Assembly (NCBI GenBank): GCA_030611815.1 | Contig: JAUWPC010000005.1 | Coordinates: forward strand, 1-26,865 | Reading direction: 5' to 3' | From: Desulfobacteraceae bacterium | GTDB lineage: Bacteria > Desulfobacterota > DSM-4660 > Desulfatiglandales > Desulfatiglandaceae | DNA: 26,865 bases | Part shown: piece after piece, positions 22,053 to 26,865 of the stretch | How positions within the stretch are numbered: position 1 is the first letter of the stretch | How the letters are laid out: each line of letters starts with the position of its first letter | Position numbers and translations under genes: made by a program | Notes under the pieces: model-generated | Database searches by the model: none | Told to the model about the DNA's origin: nothing | What the model saw: only the letters and a program-made list of their open reading frames with translations

Positions 22053-23240
22053 TCAACAGATCATGATGGCATCCGGGAACTTGTTGAGTTTTTTCATTCC
22101 GGTTTTCGTGACAACAAATGTGTTTTCAATCCCCACAACCCCTTGACCGGGGAAGACAAACTTCGGCTCCAGTGCTATCACCATTCCCTCAGCCAGGATG
22201 GTATTACTCCCACGACCGATAATCGGCAACTCGTCCAACTCAAGGCCTACGCCATGCCCCACAAAAGGGACGGGATCGGGATAGCCCATGAACCCGCTGC
22301 TGAGTCCAGCCTCTTTAACAATTTTTAGAGCCAGATCATAAAGGGTTTCCGCCCTTACGCCCGGCCCTCCTTCCTGAGAAAGGGTATCCTGAATCCCTAA
22401 AGCCACTTCATGGGCATGGGTGAGCGTCTCCTTGAGTTTTCCAATAGAAAAAATGCGGGTTAGATCGGAGATATATCCATTCACATTGGCTGCATAGTCC
22501 ACCAATATGGGTTCATTTCGTCCGATACGTTCCAGTGCTGCCCCTCGAGAGAAAAAGGGGCCAAGTCCTTTTCCCCCAGTGGGACCTGCGGAATTGCTCG
22601 GCGTTGCAGCCCTTTCACCTGACATGATTTGTCCGTATAACGCCTCATGATTAAATCCACGGGTGGGGACGACACCGGGGTGACCCTGGCTCCTGTAAAA
22701 GGCTTCAATCCTATAGGTCAGGTCGATTTCCGTTTCGGCTTCTCTAAGGAACCCAGGAATCTTTTCGTAAGTGTTATCCGCCATAAGTGCCGCCTTTGTG
22801 ATACAGGAAATCTCGTATGCGGATTTGATCATGCGTGTCTCTCGAATGAGTGATGAGACATCAACCATCTCTTTTTCCGGAAATAGGCGCTGGTATGTCA
22901 AATAGCGGTTAACCGGAATCACATCCATCTCCAGGCCAATCTGCTTCGGTGGCTCTCCCGCGTGCTGCCTGATCAGTTCCGGAAGATGGGAAAGGCCAGG
23001 GAGTGGGACTACTGTCTCTATGGGGGAATCCTCTTGAGCACGAGCCATGCTTTTTCGGACCATGAGAAGAGGGCGGCCTGAAGCAGGGACCCAGAGATGC
23101 GCATCCTGGTCGGTCCCTGAAAGGTAATACAGGTCGGTTTTCTGCACAATGATGGCGCCATCAACCTCATGGGCAGTTAGTTTGTTTTGAAATCGGTTTA
23201 ATCTCTTTGAGATTTCTTCTTCCGTAACTGATCGATACAT
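22053..23240 (-). CDS. M24-family Xaa-Pro peptidase-like protein
   Basis: The protein has about 395 residues from ATG 23240 (GGAGGG ten bases upstream; an upstream TTG at 23270 is less likely). An N-terminal creatinase/prolidase domain begins RLNRFQNKLTAHEVDGAIIV and has a LYYLSGT strand. The C-terminal pita-bread domain has the full metal set: two Asp in VDYAANVNGYISDLTRIF, His in VGHGVGLELDELP, and Glu in ALEPKFVFPGQ and in GIENTF. It should cleave N-terminal residues before proline or act on a related amide. It is a single gene, divergent from nadA. A decayed paralogue lies at 11396-11556 on the other side of the catabolic cluster. Confidence 0.92.
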   Translation of the reverse strand: MYRSVTEEEISKRLNRFQNKLTAHEVDGAIIVQKTDLYYLSGTDQDAHLWVPASGRPLLMVRKSMARAQEDSPIETVVPLPGLSHLPELIRQHAGEPPKQIGLEMDVIPVNRYLTYQRLFPEKEMVDVSSLIRETRMIKSAYEISCITKAALMADNTYEKIPGFLREAETEIDLTYRIEAFYRSQGHPGVVPTRGFNHEALYGQIMSGERAATPSNSAGPTGGKGLGPFFSRGAALERIGRNEPILVDYAANVNGYISDLTRIFSIGKLKETLTHAHEVALGIQDTLSQEGGPGVRAETLYDLALKIVKEAGLSSGFMGYPDPVPFVGHGVGLELDELPIIGRGSNTILAEGMVIALEPKFVFPGQGVVGIENTFVVTKTGMKKLNKFPDAIMIC

Positions 23241-23271
23241 ATACAAAAATCCCTCCAAGGCAGCAAACAAC

Positions 23272-23301
23272 TTGACTTATCGTGTAAATATTCATTATAC
23301 C
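23272..23301 (+). promoter_or_regulatory. Candidate nadA promoter
   Basis: TTGACT (23272-23277), an 18-base spacer and TATACC (23296-23301) lie about 40 bases before the nadA start, in the only gap between divergent genes. GGGAG is suitably placed as ribosome-binding site. Confidence 0.5.
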
Positions 23302-23340
23302 AGAACCGCAGTTAGAACTCAATGACGGGAGTGAACGGAT

Positions 23341-24282
23341 ATGGCGTCTACAACAGGCATCACAGATGAATTGAAGCATCTTAGGGAAAAAATCAGGACC
23401 CTGCTCCACGAGACGAAGGCCATTTTGTTGGCCCACAACTACCAGCGGCCCGAGGTGCAAGATATTGCGGATCTCTGCGCCGACTCCTTAGAGCTTTCCA
23501 TCAAGGCCTCTCAGACAGATGCAGAGGTGATCGTTTTTTGTGGTGTCCATTTTATGGCTGAAACAGCATCCATTCTGTGCCCCGACAAAAAGGTCCTCCT
23601 TCCGGTTTCCGACGCTGGATGCCCCATGGCAGACATGATCACGGCCAACGACCTGAGAAAAAAGAGAGAAGAAATCCCCGACGTGGTTGTTATCAGCTAT
23701 GTCAACACCACGGCCGAGGTCAAGGCTGAAACTGATATCTGCTGCACCTCGGCAAATGTAATTCAGGTTGCTAATTCCGTGGATCCATCTCGCCAGATCT
23801 TCATGACCCCTGACAAAAACCTGGCGCAATACGCAATAGAACACACAGACAGGAATATCATGTACTGGGAGGGGTTTTGTCCCGTACATAATAACCTGAC
23901 AGTTGAGCAGGTCAGGGAGGCCAAATCCGCTCATCCTGAAGCGCTTTTTTTGGCCCATCCCGAATGCCCTCCGGAAGTTCTTGAGCTGGCAGATGAAGTT
24001 AAGAGCACGTCAGGCATGATTGCTTATGCCGGCAATTCCGAGAGCAGGGAGTTTATAATAGGCACGGAGATCGGGATTCTACACCCTCTTTCAAAGGCGA
24101 ATCCTGACAAATTCTTTTTTCCGGCTGATCCCGGGATGATATGCAGTGATATGAAAAAAATCGGTTTGAGAGAGATCTTGACAGCCTTGGAAAACCTCCA
24201 GCCTGAGGTGAAGGTCCCAAAAGAGATCAGGGAAAGGGCCAAAGGCGCTGTGGACCGTATGTTAGCCATCCCTTCAGAGTAG
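23341..24282 (+). CDS. nadA: Quinolinate synthase A
   Basis: This 313-residue enzyme condenses iminoaspartate with dihydroxyacetone phosphate to quinolinate in NAD synthesis, using an oxygen-sensitive [4Fe-4S] cluster. The three cluster cysteines are in place: Cys80 (ETASILCPDKKVLLP), Cys180 (WEGFCPVH) and Cys268 (DPGMICSDMKKI). The AHNYQRPEVQDIAD start and the ISYVNTTAEVKAETDICCTSAN segment are diagnostic. Length fits the anaerobe-type NadA of about 305 residues. It stands alone: nadB and nadC are not adjacent. It converges with gmk, with 13 bases between stop codons. Identification is secure. Confidence 0.97.
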   Translation: MASTTGITDELKHLREKIRTLLHETKAILLAHNYQRPEVQDIADLCADSLELSIKASQTDAEVIVFCGVHFMAETASILCPDKKVLLPVSDAGCPMADMITANDLRKKREEIPDVVVISYVNTTAEVKAETDICCTSANVIQVANSVDPSRQIFMTPDKNLAQYAIEHTDRNIMYWEGFCPVHNNLTVEQVREAKSAHPEALFLAHPECPPEVLELADEVKSTSGMIAYAGNSESREFIIGTEIGILHPLSKANPDKFFFPADPGMICSDMKKIGLREILTALENLQPEVKVPKEIRERAKGAVDRMLAIPSE

Positions 24283-24295
24283 ATGATCGCGGAAA

Positions 24296-24898
24296 TCAAA
24301 TATCAAAAAGCTTTCTAATCCCCGGCAGTTGCCGTTCCGTCAGGCATCGCTCTGAAACGATGATGGATTGCGCTTCATCTATGGCCGTCTCCAATTTATC
24401 ATTAACTATAATATAATCATACCACACGCAGTTCTTAATGTCGTCCGCAGCACTTTCCATCCTGGCCCTTATTACTGGCTCATCATCCGTACCTCGCTTC
24501 CTCAGCCTGCGTTCAAGCTCCTCTAATGACGGGGGCAACAGAAAGATTAGGACAGAGTCCGGAAACCGGTTCTTGATATTTCGCCCCCCCTGGATATCCA
24601 CATCCATGAGGACGTCAAGTCCCGAAGCGGTTAGGTCTTTGAGCCCTGAAGAAGAGGTCCCGTAAAAGTTATCATAGACTTTGGCCCATTCAACAAAAGC
24701 GCCTTCATCTATCATTTTAGTGAAAGTTTCGTCGTCCACAAAGTGATAATCGACCCCGTCACGTTCATCCCCTCTCGGTTTACGGGTAGTATGGGAGATA
24801 GAATACCCCAGGCCGGGGACTCTCTGTCTCACCGCCATTGCAACGGTTGATTTACCTGTCCCTGAAGGCGCTGAAATAACAAATAGTTGACCAGACAT
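24296..24898 (-). CDS. gmk: Guanylate kinase
   Basis: This 200-residue enzyme phosphorylates GMP to GDP. The P-loop SAPSGTGKS starts at residue 9. The GMP-binding set follows: SISHTTRKPRGDERDGVDYHFV, with the conserved Ser/Arg/Tyr residues, and GTSSSGL. Then come DVLMDVDIQGGRNIK (Walker B-like) and the lid RLRKRGTDDEP. Length is typical. The stop codon of the RemA-like gene is two bases upstream, so they are co-transcribed, the usual order in this group of bacteria. Confidence 0.97.
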   Translation of the reverse strand: MSGQLFVISAPSGTGKSTVAMAVRQRVPGLGYSISHTTRKPRGDERDGVDYHFVDDETFTKMIDEGAFVEWAKVYDNFYGTSSSGLKDLTASGLDVLMDVDIQGGRNIKNRFPDSVLIFLLPPSLEELERRLRKRGTDDEPVIRARMESAADDIKNCVWYDYIIVNDKLETAIDEAQSIIVSERCLTERQLPGIRKLFDI

Positions 24899-24900
24899 CT

Positions 24901-25173
24901 CTACTCTTCAAGTTCTCGCATGTTCAGTTTGCCTTCCGGACTGAATCTCTGCAAAAGAGTTTCGGGCTGAATGGATGACAAAATCACATGATTGGTGTCT
25001 GTGATAAGCACGGACCTGGTTCGTCTTCCCTGGGTAGCATCAATCAGTCTTCTCTCATCTCGAGCCTCGTCACGGAGACGCTTTATGGGGGCAGCGCTTG
25101 GAGAAATAATAGCTATTACGCGCCTGGACACAACAGTGTTTCCAAAACCAACATTGACAAACTGGGGACTCAT
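24901..25173 (-). CDS. RemA-like regulator (DUF370)
   Basis: The protein has 90 residues from ATG 25173 (AAGGAG eight bases upstream; the frame runs to 25179 but that start is poorly placed). It has the DUF370/RemA pattern: FVNVGFGNTVVSRRVIAIIS, SAAPIKRLRDEARDERRLID, then the almost invariant ATQGRRTRSVLITDTNHVIL. RemA of Bacillus binds DNA as an oligomeric ring and activates biofilm genes; in deltaproteobacteria its role is not known. It sits between yicC and gmk, as often found. A 9-bp inverted repeat (25192-25240) lies just upstream. Confidence 0.92.
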   Translation of the reverse strand: MSPQFVNVGFGNTVVSRRVIAIISPSAAPIKRLRDEARDERRLIDATQGRRTRSVLITDTNHVILSSIQPETLLQRFSPEGKLNMRELEE

Positions 25174-25191
25174 AAACAAATCTCCTTTTAT

Positions 25192-25240
25192 CCTAACGTT
25201 GCATAAAATTTGAGTTCAAAACGCTTTAGATAACGTTAGG
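25192..25240 (-). promoter_or_regulatory. Inverted repeat upstream of the RemA-like gene
   Basis: CCTAACGTT (25192-25200) and AACGTTAGG (25232-25240) are perfect nine-base arms around a 31-base loop. They begin right after the yicC stop codon and end six bases before the RemA ribosome-binding site. It could be an RNA hairpin that tunes translation of the downstream genes or protects mRNA ends, or a DNA operator. No T-run follows. Confidence 0.5.
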
Positions 25241-25242
25241 GT

Positions 25243-26124
25243 TTATTCAACATTCTGAACCTGTTCTCGCAATTTTTCCAGTTCGGCCTTCATTTCCACC
25301 ACAGTCATTGAAATAATGGTGTCAGAGCCCTTTACTCCCAACGTATTAACCTCTCTGTTGATTTCCTGGATCAGGAAATCGAGTCTCCTTCCGACCGCAT
25401 CACCAAGAGAGAGGTAGTCACGAAACTGCTTCAGATGGCTTTTGATCCGGACTATCTCTTCTGTAATGTCGGATCGCTCTGCAAGAAAGGCGACCTCCTG
25501 GGCAAGCCTAATTTGATCAATCTCCACTTCTTGAAGCATATTGCCGACCTTGTCAGTCAGCCTTTTCCGGTATGTTTCATTCAGCTCGGGGGCACGTACC
25601 TGTACGTTATCCACGTAGCTGTCCAACCGGTTAAGCCTTTTGATAAAGTCTTTTTCTATGGCATCACCCTCTTTGATTCTCATCTCGTCCAAGGAATCAA
25701 GGCTAACGGTTAAGACTCTATGGAGACCTTCTTGCAGTTCTTCCATGTCACCGGTTTCCGGTTTGACGAGGATCACGTCTTTTAACTGGAGAAGAGACTC
25801 AAGCCGGATCTCCTGGTCAAGACCAGAGTGGACAGCCAATTGCTTGAAGACTTTTAAATAGGATTTTACAAGCGGTAGGTTGAGCTCCACGTCATAAGGG
25901 AGTTCTTCACGGCCCCTCTCTATCTGAAATGATACCTCTATCCGCCCCCGTCTGATCCTTGATAAGATGATGGCCCTAAGCCCCTCTTCGAGCGGTTGAT
26001 GGTTCTTGGGGATTCGCAGAATAATGTCCCGGTGACGATTGTTGAGTGCTCTGATTTCAGCGAAGTAGCGCGTATCTCCCTGTTGGCACTCTCCCCTTCC
26101 AAAGGCAGTCATGCTTTTAATCAA
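25243..26124 (-). CDS. yicC: YicC-family endoribonuclease
   Basis: This 293-residue protein is full length. The N-terminus MIKSMTAFGRGE, the ALNNRHRDIILRIP strand, and RIRRGRIEVSFQIER are family signatures. The C-terminus has EIVRIKSHLKQFRDYL, then GRRLDFLIQEINREVNTLGVK with the conserved Gln-Glu-x-x-Arg-Glu-x-Asn-Thr motif (DUF1732). YicC proteins are reported RNA-cleaving enzymes that affect small-RNA stability. The start is TTG at 26124 with GGGAGA nine bases upstream. The MITE at 26143-26320 ends only a few bases before that ribosome-binding site. Confidence 0.94.
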   Translation of the reverse strand: MIKSMTAFGRGECQQGDTRYFAEIRALNNRHRDIILRIPKNHQPLEEGLRAIILSRIRRGRIEVSFQIERGREELPYDVELNLPLVKSYLKVFKQLAVHSGLDQEIRLESLLQLKDVILVKPETGDMEELQEGLHRVLTVSLDSLDEMRIKEGDAIEKDFIKRLNRLDSYVDNVQVRAPELNETYRKRLTDKVGNMLQEVEIDQIRLAQEVAFLAERSDITEEIVRIKSHLKQFRDYLSLGDAVGRRLDFLIQEINREVNTLGVKGSDTIISMTVVEMKAELEKLREQVQNVE

Positions 26125-26142
26125 TGCGTTTTATCTCCCTTA

Positions 26143-26320
26143 GGGCTCACTCAGAAATAACTTTACATTCTGACATCTCAGCTTCAGGCCATCTTCGGTT
26201 ACTGCTCAATCGCAAAGTCCTCGAAATAGCTCGCTATTCCTGTGGCTTTACTCAATCGCATCAACCAAATCTGACCCAAATCTGAGCGTCAACTCTGCTA
26301 AGTTATTTCTGAGCGAGCCC
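26143..26320. mobile_element. 178-bp MITE between DUF4416 and yicC genes
   Basis: The ends are inverted repeats of 21 bases with one difference: GGGCTC, then A (left) or G (right), then CTCAGAAATAACTT. Weaker similarity continues inward. A TTA direct repeat flanks it (26140-26142 and 26321-26323). The interior has a palindromic core around GAAATAGC / GCTATTCC (26221-26236) and no reading frame. Its right end is translated as the last residues (RARSEIT) and stop of the DUF4416 gene. The ends differ from those of the 143-bp element at 7645, so this is a second family. Confidence 0.82.
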
Positions 26321-26837
26321 TTAATTTCTCCATATAGGTTTTCCTCAACTCGTTAAAACATTCAATCATCTCCGGATCAGAATAATCTCTGTATGTCCAT
26401 TCAAGAGGCCTGAAGCTTTCCCTCTTGAAAATGAGCGTGAGGTCCGCATAAATCCCTTTGGCTAAATAGACCCGGTGAATATAATTTTTTCCGGTTGCTA
26501 AGATCAGCCTCTCCAGCGACATATAGCCAGGGTCTATATTGATCCGCCGGTTCCCTTGGATCAGATATCCATTTTCGATCTCATTTGTCTTCAGCTTCAC
26601 CTCAACAAGGGCTTCAGGGGGTATCAACTCTTCAAAAGAAACAAAGCGACGGTGGAGGGGCCATCCCATCTCTTTGGCGTAATATTTGGTGCGGTCAAAG
26701 AACATCTCAGGGCTGGACCAGTCTATTGGCCCGTATATCTCCGACATTTGCGCGATAACCCTGTCAATAACACTCTTCTCAGGCGAAAAGAGGCTTGAGA
26801 TTAACTTGACCCTGTCCGATTTGTGTGGACAACTCAT
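26298..26837 (-). CDS. DUF4416 protein
   Basis: This 179-residue protein of unknown function has a pattern I recognise as DUF4416: KLISSLFSPEKSVIDRVIAQ at the start, YGPIDWSSPEMFFDRTKYYAKEMG, RRINIDPGYMSLERLILATG, and HRVYLAKGIYADLTLIF. It is the first gene of the minus-strand operon with yicC, the RemA-like gene and gmk, the arrangement commonly seen in deltaproteobacteria. The final seven or so residues and the stop codon lie within the MITE inverted repeat, so the native C-terminus has been replaced. Heptad words begin just upstream of its start codon. Confidence 0.88.
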   Translation of the reverse strand: MSCPHKSDRVKLISSLFSPEKSVIDRVIAQMSEIYGPIDWSSPEMFFDRTKYYAKEMGWPLHRRFVSFEELIPPEALVEVKLKTNEIENGYLIQGNRRINIDPGYMSLERLILATGKNYIHRVYLAKGIYADLTLIFKRESFRPLEWTYRDYSDPEMIECFNELRKTYMEKLRARSEIT

Positions 26838-26839
26838 TG

Positions 26840-26865
26840 GATTGATGATTTACGATTGATGATTG
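26840..26865. repeat. Heptad array at the window edge
   Basis: Units GATTGAT, GATTTAC, GATTGAT and a partial GATTG are in strict 7-base phase and run into the window end. They lie directly upstream of the DUF4416 start codon. Confidence 0.55.

Overview
The window reads as a chromosome segment from an anaerobic deltaproteobacterium (Desulfobacterota, probably a sulfate reducer or syntroph). I infer this from the gmk / RemA-like / yicC / DUF4416 operon, the benzoyl-CoA-reductase-type protein pair, a two-subunit B12 acyl-CoA mutase, and the many decayed mobile elements. No rRNA, tRNA or CRISPR array was seen.

Left part (1-11.6 kb) is accessory DNA. After a mosaic of degraded repeats and a nitroreductase gene comes a minus-strand run of gene cassettes (about 1656-4680). 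Three hairpin sites sit exactly at the 3' ends of three genes and look like integron attC sites. Two cassettes have complementary end boxes, and one carries a ParA-type ATPase with an unknown partner. No integron integrase is visible, so this looks like an attC cluster lacking an integrase. Next come an orphan AAA/DUF4143 ATPase, a toxin-antitoxin operon whose BrnT-like toxin gene is split by a 143-bp MITE, an IS4-like transposase gene, an ADP-ribosylglycohydrolase, and a relic of an M24 peptidase gene.

Central part (11.7-21.9 kb) is a plus-strand catabolic cluster: acyl-CoA mutase large and small (B12) subunits, a terminator, a PaaK-type acyl-CoA ligase, a molybdopterin oxidoreductase, a thiamine-diphosphate enzyme, and two subunits of the 2-hydroxyacyl-CoA dehydratase / benzoyl-CoA reductase superfamily. 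The mutase departs from all characterised relatives at three active-site positions, including loss of the otherwise invariant His (His244 in methylmalonyl-CoA mutase numbering, here Asn). This cluster is my main candidate for an undescribed pathway. The combination of mutase, ThDP enzyme and ligase recalls anaerobic acetone degradation through 2-hydroxyisobutyryl-CoA, but the mutase pocket does not match that enzyme.

Right part (22-26.9 kb) is more ordinary: an M24 Xaa-Pro peptidase-like gene, nadA, and the convergent operon DUF4416 > yicC > remA-like > gmk. A second MITE (178 bp, TTA target duplication) sits between DUF4416 and yicC and supplies the DUF4416 stop codon. Spacers across the window hold arrays of short words with strict 7-bp (once 8-bp) phasing, different words in each spacer, often beside small GC-rich hairpins.
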